This document shows, piece by piece, positions 36,935 to 46,885 of a DNA stretch of 64,000 nucleotides (position 1 is its first letter; each line of letters begins with the position of its first letter). The stretch is from an uncultured Hyphomicrobiales bacterium. Its GTDB lineage: Bacteria; Pseudomonadota; Alphaproteobacteria; Rhizobiales; Ancalomicrobiaceae. Made by a program: the position numbers and the translations under genes. Below the pieces are notes generated by a model that saw only the letters and a program-made list of their open reading frames with translations, had not been told where the DNA came from and searched no databases. The stretch spans positions 1 to 64,000 of the forward strand of contig CAIYYN010000068.1 of assembly GCA_903930435.1 (NCBI GenBank), written 5' to 3'.

Positions 36935-38191
36935 TCAGGCCCAGGCGGTTTCGTCGCGCGTCAGGCGACCGGAAACGGCGCTTTCCACGCAATCGGCCAG
37001 CGATCCATATTGGACGGCATAGCCGGTATTGCCGGGTGCATAATGGGCGAACTTGCCGGAATTGGTTATCAGCACGCCGGAGAATCCGGACAGAATGGGT
37101 GTCACGACGACGCAGGTATCGGCGACGATGGAGATGCCTGAGGTTTCCAGCCTGCCGCGAACCCCTGCCTTTTCAGCCGCCAGAACCGCGTGCCGACCCG
37201 TGCAGGCATAGAAGGGCACGGCTGTTTTGCGGCCATCCAGCAGCCGGTCCAGTTCGGCCAACTCCTCAAAGGAGAGATGCGGACTGCCAATCGCAACCGC
37301 GTCGATCGCCAGCAGATCCGTCGTCGACAGGCCGGCGCGAGCGACCGTCAGCATGTCCGGGGTGACGACGATGGTCTCTTCCGCCGGAATGCCGCCGAGA
37401 ATGGCATCCACCGTCGGAGCCTCCGGGGTGACGCCAGCTATGTGAAACAGGGCAACAGCACCCGTGGAAGCCGCCGCCGCGCCAAAGGCTTTCAGCCGAT
37501 CCTCCGTCGCAAAGCCTTGTAATCCTTCAACAACGCCAATCGATGTGCCGATCATGCGCCCGAACCAGGACCCGATCACCGGCCAGAACACCTCCGACGA
37601 TTTGAGCCGTGCCGAGATCCGGGAGCAGTCCACCACGACCTTCGCCCGCCGGTTCTCGGGCCGATGCAGGCCGTAATCCGGAGCGCGCGCGATGATGGCG
37701 CAGCAAATATCCAGGAAATCGCCATAGCGATTGGTCCGCGCCCCGAGCACCGAGTTGCAGAAGGCCACCGCGTTGGACTCGCCCCAGGCGACATCGGTGC
37801 CTGTCTTTGGCCGGTGACCAGCCTGATAAGGTGCACACGTCCAGGTTGCCAAACAACCCATCGCTTCATGCGCCAGCATCAACCGCTTGGCCATGTCATG
37901 TTCATGCGGCGGCAGGCGGGTCCGCGTTCCGCAGGCAAGATCGAGCGCGCCGACATTGAGCGTCGAGGGAACCGCAACCCGCGCTCCACCCGCCAGCAAC
38001 TTCTCGGCAAACAGGGTGCCACTGTCCCCATGATAGAGCGCGCCATCGATATGGGCCGAGGCAACCGGGATCAGTCGCTCCGCGCCGAAGAGGCGGGCGG
38101 TCTCGGAAACGATCCGCATCGCCATGGCCGCGCCCGCGCCGGAGTGTCCATTCAAAATATTGATTTCGTCCGGGGATAAGTTCAACGACAT
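36935..38191 (-). CDS. Aconitase X large (catalytic) subunit, probable cis-3-hydroxy-L-proline dehydratase
   Basis: A protein of 418 residues, taking the ATG at 38191 (MSLNLSPDEINILNGHSGAG), the usual N-terminus of DUF521 proteins. The frame stays open further upstream but that part is not family-like. Family motifs include ASAHIDGALYHGDSG, PSTLNVGALDL and a cysteine-containing CLATWTCAPYQAGHRP with cluster-ligand-type cysteines. AVAFCNSVLGARTNRYGD also fits the family. It would bind an Fe-S cluster and, with the small subunit, dehydrate cis-3-hydroxy-L-proline to delta-1-pyrroline-2-carboxylate. It is divergent from an amino-acid dehydrogenase operon. Confidence 0.9.
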   Translation of the reverse strand: MSLNLSPDEINILNGHSGAGAAMAMRIVSETARLFGAERLIPVASAHIDGALYHGDSGTLFAEKLLAGGARVAVPSTLNVGALDLACGTRTRLPPHEHDMAKRLMLAHEAMGCLATWTCAPYQAGHRPKTGTDVAWGESNAVAFCNSVLGARTNRYGDFLDICCAIIARAPDYGLHRPENRRAKVVVDCSRISARLKSSEVFWPVIGSWFGRMIGTSIGVVEGLQGFATEDRLKAFGAAAASTGAVALFHIAGVTPEAPTVDAILGGIPAEETIVVTPDMLTVARAGLSTTDLLAIDAVAIGSPHLSFEELAELDRLLDGRKTAVPFYACTGRHAVLAAEKAGVRGRLETSGISIVADTCVVVTPILSGFSGVLITNSGKFAHYAPGNTGYAVQYGSLADCVESAVSGRLTRDETAWA

Positions 38192-38546
38192 GGCACAGAG
38201 GTCCGCAACAAGACACGACCCGCCTACCAAGCCACACGGCAATCGCGAGCGCAAGGCGCACGAGACCACGAGCCAATGGTTGGTCTGCACGGCAAGCGCA
38301 GCAGTAAGCGCAGTGTCTGCCTTAAATAATGGCGCAAAAGGCCAGGTTTGAGGATTCACATGGGCAGCAGAAACCGCAGTTGTGCACAGCAGGACCCAGC
38401 CCGTGCTTTCTTCTTTCTTTTCAATCTCTTATATATTGAGTTCCTGAATTTGATCACAAAGCCGACTTTGCAGTCTGTCCAGCCCTTGAGAACCTCACCG
38501 GAGTGGTTAGCATCATCCCCGATCACGAGCCGAAAGTTTGTCGACC

Positions 38547-38867
38547 ATGTCCACCGGTCTCTCCGCCCCAGCGCCAGCGTCCGCCCTCTTCCACCGATTG
38601 TCGCGACGCGACGCGCCGGAAATTGCGTTTACAATCAACGGGGAAGCCGTGACGGCCAGGGAAGGTGACCTGCTCGTCACAGCCATTTTGACCCACCGAG
38701 CAACCTTGCGGAAATTTGAATTCGGGGCAGACATGCGTGCCGGATATTGCCTAATGGGAGCGTGTCAGGATTGCTGGGTTACCCTGTCGGATGGCAGCCG
38801 GGTCCGGGCCTGCACCACGCTGGTTTCGCCGGGCATGGCCGTGGTGATCGACGAGATAAAGCCATGA
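38547..38867 (+). CDS. (2Fe-2S)-binding subunit of an HcnABC-type dehydrogenase (HcnA-like)
   Basis: A protein of 106 residues, taking ATG 38547 over an in-phase TTG at 38538. It has the plant-type-related cluster motif C-LMGA-C-QD-C, completed by a fourth cysteine in VRACTT. Small proteins of this kind are the gamma subunits of hydrogen-cyanide synthase, opine oxidases and D-hydroxyproline dehydrogenase. Its stop overlaps the start of the next gene (ATGA), so the two subunits are coupled. Confidence 0.9.
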   Translation: MSTGLSAPAPASALFHRLSRRDAPEIAFTINGEAVTAREGDLLVTAILTHRATLRKFEFGADMRAGYCLMGACQDCWVTLSDGSRVRACTTLVSPGMAVVIDEIKP

Positions 38868-40231
38868 CAATAAAAGATAAATCAGTTGTTGTCATCGGCG
38901 CGGGACCAGCTGGATTGAGGGCTGTGGAGGCTTTGTCGAAGGCCGGATTGCGGCCAATCCTGATCGATGAAGCCCCGTTGCCCGGTGGACAGATCTATCG
39001 CCAACCCCCGGTCGGGGCACGGCGTGACCCCAAGTCTCTCTATGGCTTCGAGGCCACCAAGGCGTCCGATCTGCATGGTCTGATTGTCCGGCTGGGCGAT
39101 CAGATCGACTATCGACCCGAGACCCTCGTCTGGGGGATCGAGGGTCATCGACTGGATATCCTAAGTAACGGACAATTCAGCCAGATTTCGTTCGATGCCC
39201 TGATCCTGTCGACGGGAGCCATGGACCGTGTCATCCCGTTTCCGGGCTGGACCTTGCCGGGTGCCTTTACACTCGGAGCGGCCCAGATTGCCCTGAAATC
39301 GCAAGGGGTTGCGATTGGTCGACGGGTCGCGCTCGTCGGCGCTGGGCCATTGCTGCCGCTCGTCGCCTATCAATACTGGAAAGCCGGGGCGACCCTGTGC
39401 GCCGTCCTGGATGTGACGCCATTTTCGCCAAAAGTCTATAATTTACTTCGACTTATGCGCAAACCCGGCACATTCGCCAAGGGCCTTTGGTACACGTTGC
39501 GACTGGCACTCGCCGGTCACCCCATCCAAAGTGGTGTCCGGGCCATCCGGGCGGAAGGCGCTGATCGCGTCGAAGCCCTTGTCTGGATTGATGTTTCCGG
39601 CAAGGAACGACGCGTCGAGGTTGATGCAATCGGCGCGTCTTTCGGGCTGAAATCCGAGGCCCAGTTGGCAGATCTCGCCGGTTGCCGCTTTGTCTTTGAT
39701 GCCAAATCCCGCCAGTGGCAGCCGGAACGCACGCCGGAGGGTCGATCCACCGTGCCGGGTATCTATCTTGCCGGGGATGGATCGGGCATCGGTGGGGCCG
39801 ATGTTGCTGAATTGACTGGGGAAATGGCTGCGCTCAGCCTGATCGAGGACCTGGGACAACCGGTTGAAAAGGCGCGCATTCAAGATCTGGCCAAGCAATT
39901 GGACACCTATGCCCCTTTCCGCACGGCGCTGGAGGCCGCTTACCCGTTCCCGCATCATCTTATTGATCAGATTGATGATTCCGTCATGATCTGTCGGTGC
40001 GAAGGCATGACAGCCGGCCAGCTGCGCCAAGCCGTCAGCCAGCGTGGTGCGACCGAAATGAACCGGCTGAAGGCCCTGACCCGCATTGGCATGGGTCGCT
40101 GCCAGGGCCGAGTGTGTGGCCCCGCCGCTGCCGAAGTCCTTGCCAGAGAAGCCAAATCCACCATAGAGGCGGTCGGCCGACTACGTTGCAATCCGCCCGT
40201 AAAGCCCATTCCGGTCCGGGAGGTGTTCTGA
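38864..40231 (+). CDS. NAD(P)/FAD-dependent oxidoreductase subunit (HcnB-like)
   Basis: A protein of 455 residues. The start at 38864 overlaps the upstream stop. An FAD dinucleotide fold (VVIGAGPAGLRAVEALSKAG) is followed by PGGQIYRQPP, an NAD-type fold and the FAD segment GIYLAGDGSGIGGADVAELTG. The C-terminal BFD-like [2Fe-2S] domain has CRCEG and GRCQGRVCGP. This is the alpha subunit of the HcnABC/opine oxidase/D-hydroxyproline dehydrogenase group. It transfers electrons from the beta-subunit flavin through the clusters. Confidence 0.92.
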   Translation: MTIKDKSVVVIGAGPAGLRAVEALSKAGLRPILIDEAPLPGGQIYRQPPVGARRDPKSLYGFEATKASDLHGLIVRLGDQIDYRPETLVWGIEGHRLDILSNGQFSQISFDALILSTGAMDRVIPFPGWTLPGAFTLGAAQIALKSQGVAIGRRVALVGAGPLLPLVAYQYWKAGATLCAVLDVTPFSPKVYNLLRLMRKPGTFAKGLWYTLRLALAGHPIQSGVRAIRAEGADRVEALVWIDVSGKERRVEVDAIGASFGLKSEAQLADLAGCRFVFDAKSRQWQPERTPEGRSTVPGIYLAGDGSGIGGADVAELTGEMAALSLIEDLGQPVEKARIQDLAKQLDTYAPFRTALEAAYPFPHHLIDQIDDSVMICRCEGMTAGQLRQAVSQRGATEMNRLKALTRIGMGRCQGRVCGPAAAEVLAREAKSTIEAVGRLRCNPPVKPIPVREVF

Positions 40232-41385
40232 TGCGGGAACGGCTACGGACGGACGTGGCCATCGTCGGCGGCGGCATTGCTGCCTGTGCGGCGGCGGTGG
40301 AATTGCGCAAGGCAGGTCTCGGCGTAATCATTCTTGAAAAAGGGCGTTGCGGCTCGGGCGCAAGCGGCGTCAACTTCGGCGGCGTACGCCAACAAGGCAG
40401 AGATCTCAGGGAGTTACCTCTATCTGCCCGCGCCCGTCCCTTGTGGGATGGGTTGAATGCGCTGCTCGGCGAAGACGTCGAATTCGAGGCAACAGGTCAC
40501 CTGAAACTCGCCCGTTCAGAGCAGGATATGGCGGAACTGGAGGCCTATCGGGTCGCGGCGCTGGGCTGTGGACTGGACCTGACCATGCTCGGCGCCAACG
40601 CGGTCCGCGCCGAATTGCCCTGGCTTGGAGACAAGGTCGTCGGCGCGTCGCTGTCACCGACAGACGGTCAGGCCAATCCGCGGGTTGTCGGGCCAGCCTT
40701 TGCCCGACTTGCGGCGAAGCTCGGCGTGGATATCCGGGAATTTACACCCGTGTTATCGGCAAGCCGGAGCGATACAGGGTTCAGCATCGAGTCAGAAACC
40801 TTGAGTGTTTCCAGCCGCTTCCTGATCAACACGGCAGGTGCGGGTGGTGGATTGCTGGCGTCAATCTTCGGTGAGCCGGTTCCGATCACGCCACAATCCC
40901 CCAACATGCTGGTGACCGAACCCCTGCCCTATTTCATTTCGCGCTCCATCGGCGTTTGTGGCGGAGACGTCTACATTCGACAGGTCCGCCGGGGCAATGC
41001 GATCTTCGGCGGCGGTAGCGGCTGGCATGACCCAGAACTTGGCTTCTCCCGCCCATCGAACGAGCAGTCCCTCGGCGGCATGCGTCGGACGCTGCAACTG
41101 GTGCCGCAACTCACAAATGCGCAGGTGATCCGAACCTGGTCCGGCACGGATGGTCGCATGCCGGATAACATCCCGGTCATCGGTCCTTCGTCAACAACAC
41201 CTAACCTGTTCCATGCATTCGGCTTTTCCGGACATGGCTTTCAATTGTCCCCGGCCATCGGACTGATCCTGGCTGAACTCGTCACCCGTGGCGAGACCCC
41301 ATCGCCAATTGACCCCTTCTCGATCAAACGCTTCGCCAATTGGCAAGGCAGCACGACCGGCATCTCCGATCACACCGATCATTGA
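40231..41385 (+). CDS. FAD-dependent amino-acid dehydrogenase subunit (HcnC/DAO-like)
   Basis: A protein of 384 residues, overlapping the previous stop by one base (TGATG). The DAO fold is shown by DVAIVGGGIAACAAAVELRK, GASGVNFGGVRQQG, NTAGAGGG and the C-terminal FHAFGFSGHGFQLSPAIG. It is the substrate-oxidising beta subunit that would attack the C-N bond of an imino or amino acid, for example D-hydroxyproline, proline or an opine. It completes the three-subunit enzyme and precedes a peptide-type ABC importer. Confidence 0.92.
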   Translation: MRERLRTDVAIVGGGIAACAAAVELRKAGLGVIILEKGRCGSGASGVNFGGVRQQGRDLRELPLSARARPLWDGLNALLGEDVEFEATGHLKLARSEQDMAELEAYRVAALGCGLDLTMLGANAVRAELPWLGDKVVGASLSPTDGQANPRVVGPAFARLAAKLGVDIREFTPVLSASRSDTGFSIESETLSVSSRFLINTAGAGGGLLASIFGEPVPITPQSPNMLVTEPLPYFISRSIGVCGGDVYIRQVRRGNAIFGGGSGWHDPELGFSRPSNEQSLGGMRRTLQLVPQLTNAQVIRTWSGTDGRMPDNIPVIGPSSTTPNLFHAFGFSGHGFQLSPAIGLILAELVTRGETPSPIDPFSIKRFANWQGSTTGISDHTDH

Positions 41386-41543
41386 CAAAACCTGGCCACA
41401 ACTTGGGCTTCGCGATTGAAGATTGAGCGCAATCGCATCCCGTTTGCCCTCGACAAAGCGGGAAAAAGCCGATCACTATGGGGTCAGGCACGATTGAACG
41501 AGGTCGGACAACGACCCGGCCAAACTCCTGGGGGACGATTGAA

Positions 41544-43097
41544 ATGAAGCGACATGTGATTGCAGCCGCAGGCTTTCTTCTTGCGACCTTGGCATCGCCG
41601 GCGATCGTGCCGGCACTGGCCGATACTGTCCTCAACATCGGCATGGCGGCTGCGGATATCGGGCAGATTGATCCCCATCGTGCCACCACGACACAGGACA
41701 AGCCAGTCGTTTCATGGATTTGCAACGGTTTGGTGCGCTTCAAGCCGGGTTCGGCTAGTCTTGAACAACTTGAGCCGGATCTGGCAACAAGCTGGGACAA
41801 GTCGGCAGATGGCAAGACGTGGGTCTTCCACTTGCGTCAGGGCGTGAAATTCCATGGGGATTGGGGCGAACTGACTGCCGACGACGTCGTCTATTCCTTG
41901 AAACGCGCAAGTGACCCGAAGACATCTTCCTTTTCGTCGGACTATGCAGTCATCGATTCAATCGAGGCTGTCGATCCGCTGACCGTCAAGATCGTACTGA
42001 AAAAGCCGATCCCGTCGCTGCTCGGTCTTGTTGCCAATTATCATGGCGGCAACGTGATCTCCAAGAAGGCTGCCGAAGCACTCGGTGCAGATTTTCGGAC
42101 AAAGCCGGTCGGGACAGGTCCGTTCATGATCGCGGAATACAAGTCAAACGAAAGCCTGACGCTTGTTGCCAACAAGGCTTATTTCCGTGGCGTACCGAAG
42201 ACGGACAAGATCGTCTATCGGTTTATTCCGGCAGACGCCTCGCGAGATCTGGCATTCCTGTCAGGCGAACTGGATATTGTCTATGGCGGTCAGGATCAGC
42301 GCTGGGTAGATCGCATGGCGAAGGAACCCAACGTCAAGGTCGAGGTTGTGACACCTGCTGAGTTGTCGATCCTGCATCTCAATGAAACCATGAAACCGCT
42401 CGACGATATCCGAGTGCGGCAGGCGATTGCCTACGCGATTGATCGCAAGCAACTGGCGGCTTTCAAGGGCGCAGCAACGGCCATTCCGGCGGTCTCCGTG
42501 GTGCCAACAGGCTATCTCGGCACCGACGAGACCGCCAAGTTGTTCCCCTATGATCCCGCCAAGGCGAAAGACCTGTTGAAGGAGGCAGGCTATGCGAATG
42601 GAGTGGTTGTGAAGTCGATTCAGACCAGCTTGCCAACGATGCTGACCGCCGCTCAGGTTGTGCAAAGTCAGCTGAAGAAGGTTGGCATTGATCTGCAGCT
42701 CGAAGTCGTCGATCACCAGTCGTATCATGCGCAGATCCGCAAGGATATGTCGGGAGCCACCTACTATTCTGCGGCCCGCTTCCCCGTGGCGGATGTGTAT
42801 CTGCGGCAGTTCTATTATTCGCCGTCGATTGTCGGCAAACCAACGGCTGTCGTGAATTTCTCGCATTGTGCTGTGGCCGATACGGAAATCGAAGCGGCGT
42901 CTGTCGAGGTTGATGCCGCCAAGCAGAAAGAGCTCTGGAAGACCGCTCAGCAGAAGATCATCGATGACGTCTGCGCCGTGCCGCTCTATGAACAGCTTCA
43001 GGTCTGGGCGAGCAAGACGAATGTGGATTTCGGCTATGATTTCAAGGCCGCCATCCATCTTGGACCCGTCATCACCGAATTGACCACGAAGCACTGA
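41544..43097 (+). CDS. ABC transporter substrate-binding protein, peptide/opine type (SBP_bac_5)
   Basis: A protein of 517 residues. The start at 41544 follows GGGGGACG and opens a signal peptide ending PALADT. The family 5 fold shows LEQLEPDLATSWDKSADGKT, VKFHGDWGELTADDVVYSL and PLDDIRVRQAIAYAIDR. Binding proteins of this family capture di- or oligopeptides, opines, nickel or glutathione. Its place after the dehydrogenase subunits suggests it binds that enzyme's substrate or a peptide containing it. Confidence 0.94.
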   Translation: MKRHVIAAAGFLLATLASPAIVPALADTVLNIGMAAADIGQIDPHRATTTQDKPVVSWICNGLVRFKPGSASLEQLEPDLATSWDKSADGKTWVFHLRQGVKFHGDWGELTADDVVYSLKRASDPKTSSFSSDYAVIDSIEAVDPLTVKIVLKKPIPSLLGLVANYHGGNVISKKAAEALGADFRTKPVGTGPFMIAEYKSNESLTLVANKAYFRGVPKTDKIVYRFIPADASRDLAFLSGELDIVYGGQDQRWVDRMAKEPNVKVEVVTPAELSILHLNETMKPLDDIRVRQAIAYAIDRKQLAAFKGAATAIPAVSVVPTGYLGTDETAKLFPYDPAKAKDLLKEAGYANGVVVKSIQTSLPTMLTAAQVVQSQLKKVGIDLQLEVVDHQSYHAQIRKDMSGATYYSAARFPVADVYLRQFYYSPSIVGKPTAVVNFSHCAVADTEIEAASVEVDAAKQKELWKTAQQKIIDDVCAVPLYEQLQVWASKTNVDFGYDFKAAIHLGPVITELTTKH

Positions 43098-43122
43098 CCT
43101 CGGAAGCTGGTGGTCGCAGTCG

Positions 43123-44064
43123 ATGCTGAAATTCGCACTCAAGCGCTTGCTGCTGGCGATCCCGACACTCTGGGCGGTTCTGACGATTGTTTTCGTCCTG
43201 ATCCGCATTGTGCCGGGTGACCCGACGATCGTGATCCTGGGCGATCAGGCGTCGGAACAGGCGCGTGCGGATTTGCGGGAAAAGCTGGGTCTGGCGAAGT
43301 CGATTTTCTCACAATATATTGATTTCATGTGGCAAATTGCCCATGGTGATCTGGGCCGGTCGCTTGCGACCAATCGCCCGATCATGTCCGATGTGCTGTC
43401 TGTCTTGCCTTACACGCTCGAACTGACATTGGCCTCGCTCATCGTCGGAACGGTGATTGGCGTTCCGCTCGGCGTTCTGGCTGCCGAGAAGCGCGACGGG
43501 TTTGCCGACTGGTTCGCGCGCGTGTTTTCGCTCGCGGGCCTTTCTTTCCCGGCGTTCGTATCCGGCATTCTCTTGTTGATCGTTTTCTCGTTGAAACTCA
43601 GATGGTTCCCGGTGATCTCGTCGGCCAATCTGGTCGACCCCATCGAGCGCCTTCGGGCGCTTGTCCTGCCCGCCCTGAACCTTGGGCTCCTGATGGTAGC
43701 CTATGTGACCCGTGTGACGCGATCCGGCATGCTGAAGGCGCTGGGCGAAGATTACATCCGGACGGCGCGATCCAAGGGACTGCCGTCACGCATCGTCGTC
43801 TGGCGGCACGCGTTCAGAAATGCGCTGGTTCCCGTTGTCACGGTCGTCGGACTCTATCTCGGCGTGCTGATCGGCAATGCCGTCCTGACCGAGATCGTGT
43901 TCAATCGGCCCGGCATCGGGAAGCTGATCGTGACGGCCCTCAATCAGCGGGACTACACGCTGTTGCAGGGGCTGATGGTCGTGACAGCCTTCGCCGTCGT
44001 CCTGGCCAACATATTGACAGACCTGACATATGGGCTTGTCGATCCGCGCGTGAAGACCGAGTGA
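43123..44064 (+). CDS. ABC transporter permease (DppB type)
   Basis: A protein of 313 residues with six predicted membrane spans. It opens with the DppB pattern LKRLLLAIPTLWAVLTIVF, VRIVPGDP-like IRIVPGDP, and the EAA loop LGEDYIRTARSKGLPSRIV. It forms the channel with the next permease, which starts 12 bases later. Confidence 0.95.
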   Translation: MLKFALKRLLLAIPTLWAVLTIVFVLIRIVPGDPTIVILGDQASEQARADLREKLGLAKSIFSQYIDFMWQIAHGDLGRSLATNRPIMSDVLSVLPYTLELTLASLIVGTVIGVPLGVLAAEKRDGFADWFARVFSLAGLSFPAFVSGILLLIVFSLKLRWFPVISSANLVDPIERLRALVLPALNLGLLMVAYVTRVTRSGMLKALGEDYIRTARSKGLPSRIVVWRHAFRNALVPVVTVVGLYLGVLIGNAVLTEIVFNRPGIGKLIVTALNQRDYTLLQGLMVVTAFAVVLANILTDLTYGLVDPRVKTE

Positions 44065-44076
44065 GGGCATGAGACC

Positions 44077-44943
44077 ATGAGCCTTGCTGCGTCATCCGGT
44101 CCGCCCTCCAGACGGCATTCCCGCCTGACACGTCTGACCCGGTCCATGGGGCTGGTCATTGGTCTGGCCGTCGTCGTCTTGATGATCGTTGCCGCGCTTG
44201 TTGCGCCCTGGATAGCGCCGTTTGATCCCGATGATCAGGACGTCCTGCTGATCCTGAGCGCGCCGGATGCGACTCACTGGTTTGGCACGGATGCCTTTGG
44301 TCGCGACGTCCTTTCCCGCGTGCTCTGGGGCGCACGGGTATCGCTCTATGTCGGCTTTGTCGCGACGGCACTCGGCATCGTGATCGGATCGGCAATCGGC
44401 ATTGTCGCGGGGTTCTATGGCGGGCTAATTGACCGGGCCGTGAGTGCCTCGACCGATATTCTGCTCAGTTTCCCGCAATTGATCATGGGGTTATTGCTGG
44501 TCGCCGTGCTCGGGGCTTCGCTCACGAACCTGATTATTGCCATTGCCATCACCGCCGTCCCGGCCTTTATCCGCATGGCGCGCAGTTCGGCACTTGCCAT
44601 GCGTGAGCGCGATTTCATCGATGCCTGCCGGGTGCTTGGCTATTCAGATCTCAGGATCATGGCGGTACATATCCTGCCGAACAGCCTCGATGAACTCGTC
44701 GTCATGGCGTCGCTCTGGATGGCATCGGCCATCCGCACTGAATCGACGCTCGCCTTCATCGGCCTTTCGGTGCCGCCACCCACCGCGACCTGGGGCGGGA
44801 TTGTACGCGAGGGATTTGACAATCTCCTCGACGCGCCGTGGCTCGCGCTCTTCCCGAGCCTTGCGATCCTGATCGTCATGATCGGCCTCAACATGGTCGG
44901 CGACGGCTTGCGTGACGCGACCGATCCGAGGGCCGCGACATGA
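44077..44943 (+). CDS. ABC transporter permease (DppC type)
   Basis: A protein of 288 residues. It has the DppC N-terminus with one span and APWIAPFDPDDQD, then HWFGTDAFGRDVLSRVLWGAR, and the EAA loop MRERDFIDACRVLGYSDLRI. It overlaps the following ATPase start by four bases (ATGA), as is common in these operons. Confidence 0.95.
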   Translation: MSLAASSGPPSRRHSRLTRLTRSMGLVIGLAVVVLMIVAALVAPWIAPFDPDDQDVLLILSAPDATHWFGTDAFGRDVLSRVLWGARVSLYVGFVATALGIVIGSAIGIVAGFYGGLIDRAVSASTDILLSFPQLIMGLLLVAVLGASLTNLIIAIAITAVPAFIRMARSSALAMRERDFIDACRVLGYSDLRIMAVHILPNSLDELVVMASLWMASAIRTESTLAFIGLSVPPPTATWGGIVREGFDNLLDAPWLALFPSLAILIVMIGLNMVGDGLRDATDPRAAT

Positions 44944-45911
44944 ATGCGCCGCTGATTGTTGACGGTGTCACGACCTCGATCCGGCTGGATGGCCAGCGGC
45001 ATGATGTCGTGCGCGACATCTCGTTTCAGGTGGCTGCGCGGGAAACCCTTGCATTGGTTGGTGAAAGTGGCTGCGGCAAGAGCATGACGGCGCTCTCGAT
45101 CATGGGCCTGCTGCCAGCCGGTATCGCCTCGGTGTCCGCCGGCAAGATCATCGTCGATGGTATCGATATGGTGGCCGCCGACGAGACAGTTCGAGAAAGC
45201 GTGCGCGGCAATCGCATCGGGATGATCTTTCAGGAGCCGATGACTTCGCTCAATCCGGTGCTGCCAATCGGGTTTCAGGTCGGCGAGGCGCTGATGCAGC
45301 ATCAGGGTTTGAGCCGGAGCGCGGCGCGCGCGAAGGCGCTTGACCTGCTCGAACATGTTCGGATCCCGTCCGCTGCGCGACGACTGGATGATTATCCGCA
45401 TCAATTCTCCGGTGGCATGCGACAGCGGGTGATGATCGCGCTGGCGCTCGCGTGCGGACCCAAGGTGTTGATTGCGGATGAGCCGACAACAGCGCTGGAT
45501 GTCACGATCCAGCGGCAGGTGCTGGCCCTGCTCGCCGATCTTCAGGCGCGCGAAGGCCTCGCTGTCCTGCTGATCACGCATAATCTCGGGGTCGTGGCGT
45601 CAGTCGCTGACCGCGTGATGGTCATGTATGGCGGCGATGTCGTCGAAAGTGCTGACGTCAAAGACTTTTTCGCCCGACCAACGCATCCCTACAGTGTCGC
45701 GCTGCTGGCCGCGATGCCGCGTATTGACGCAACCGAGGGGCCGCAACCGATTCCGGGGCAGGTTCCGTCGCTTGATGCCATGCCGTCCGGCTGCCGGTTC
45801 CAGTCGCGCTGTCATTTGCGGCAGGACGTGTGCTCGACGCTGCCGCCCTTGAAGCCGGTTGCAGGTAATCCGGGGCATCAGGTCCGCTGCTGGATGAGGG
45901 GCGACACATGA
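44940..45911 (+). CDS. ABC transporter ATPase (DppD/OppD type)
   Basis: A protein of 323 residues. Walker A is [10 protein letters not shown]-loop [11 protein letters not shown], signature [12 protein letters not shown] and Walker [14 protein letters not shown]. The C-terminal oligopeptide domain has [14 protein letters not shown], a four-cysteine segment that in some homologues binds an iron-sulfur cluster. It overlaps both neighbours by four bases and works with the next ATPase. Confidence 0.95.
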   Translation: MNAPLIVDGVTTSIRLDGQRHDVVRDISFQVAARETLALVGESGCGKSMTALSIMGLLPAGIASVSAGKIIVDGIDMVAADETVRESVRGNRIGMIFQEPMTSLNPVLPIGFQVGEALMQHQGLSRSAARAKALDLLEHVRIPSAARRLDDYPHQFSGGMRQRVMIALALACGPKVLIADEPTTALDVTIQRQVLALLADLQAREGLAVLLITHNLGVVASVADRVMVMYGGDVVESADVKDFFARPTHPYSVALLAAMPRIDATEGPQPIPGQVPSLDAMPSGCRFQSRCHLRQDVCSTLPPLKPVAGNPGHQVRCWMRGDT

Positions 45912-46885
45912 CCCGCGCGCCCTTGCTCGACATCCGCGATCTGCGGAAGACCTATCGGGTCAAACACGGCTGGCCGATTGCTCGCACCTCACATGTGCGG
46001 GCGCTGGATGGAATCTCGCTCTCGGTCATGCCGGGCGAAGTCCTTGGTGTGGTTGGTGAAAGCGGCTGCGGAAAATCGACGCTGGCGCGCGTCGCACTTC
46101 GGCTCCAGCCTGCCGATGGCGGCGATGTCCGGTTTGACGGCGTTAATGTGCTCGCCGCATCGCGATCTGAGTTGAGGCAGCTCCGACGTCGGATGCAGAT
46201 GATCTTTCAGGACCCGTCGTCCTCGCTCGACGGTCGGCAACGGATCATTGAAGCGCTCGGCGAGCCATTGCGCGTGCATGGACTGGCGAGCGGTGCGAGC
46301 CTCAGGCCAACCGTCGCGCGGCTGCTTGATGAGGTCGGATTGCCTGCGTCTGCGCTGGATCGCTATCCGCATGAGTTCTCGGGCGGGCAACGGCAACGGA
46401 TCGGCATTGCACGCGCGCTCGCGCTTGGACCCGACCTGATCTTTGCAGACGAACCCGTTTCCGCGCTCGATGTCAGCGTTCAGGCGCAGATCCTGCAGCT
46501 CCTGGGTACAATTCGCGCGACCCGAAATCTGGCGCTGGTCTTCATCAGCCATGATCTCGCGGTGGTGCGCGCGTTCTGCCAACGCGTGGTCGTCATGTAT
46601 CTGGGGCGGATCGTCGAAAGCGGCGATGTCGGGGAGGTCTTCTCGGCACCGAAGCACCCCTACACGCAGTTGCTGAAGGCATCCTCGCCAGAGCCGAACC
46701 CGGCGAAGAAAATCGCGCTGTCATTCCAGGAAGGCGAACCGCCCTCACCGCTCAATCCGCCGACAGGATGCCATTTTCATCCGCGCTGCCCGCTCGCCGT
46801 TGATCGCTGCCGACAGGAAGCGCCTGTGTTGCGGATGGTCGCAGGACAGGGCGCCGTCGCCTGTCACCTGACCGAGACGGGCTGA
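45908..46885 (+). CDS. ABC transporter ATPase (DppF/OppF type)
   Basis: A protein of 325 residues. Walker A is [10 protein letters not shown]-loop IFQDPSSSLDGRQR, signature FSGGQRQRIGIA and Walker B LIFADEPVSALDV. The C-terminus has CHFHPRCPLAVDRC. It is the last gene of the importer operon. Its final 22 bases overlap the end of the convergent epimerase gene, so the two transcripts are complementary at their 3' ends. Confidence 0.95.
   Translation: MTRAPLLDIRDLRKTYRVKHGWPIARTSHVRALDGISLSVMPGEVLGVVGESGCGKSTLARVALRLQPADGGDVRFDGVNVLAASRSELRQLRRRMQMIFQDPSSSLDGRQRIIEALGEPLRVHGLASGASLRPTVARLLDEVGLPASALDRYPHEFSGGQRQRIGIARALALGPDLIFADEPVSALDVSVQAQILQLLGTIRATRNLALVFISHDLAVVRAFCQRVVVMYLGRIVESGDVGEVFSAPKHPYTQLLKASSPEPNPAKKIALSFQEGEPPSPLNPPTGCHFHPRCPLAVDRCRQEAPVLRMVAGQGAVACHLTETG

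Noticed and set aside
36935-38359. Longer N-terminus for the aconitase X large subunit
   Set aside because: Residues upstream of 38191 do not resemble the family, while MSLNLSPDEINIL is its typical beginning.
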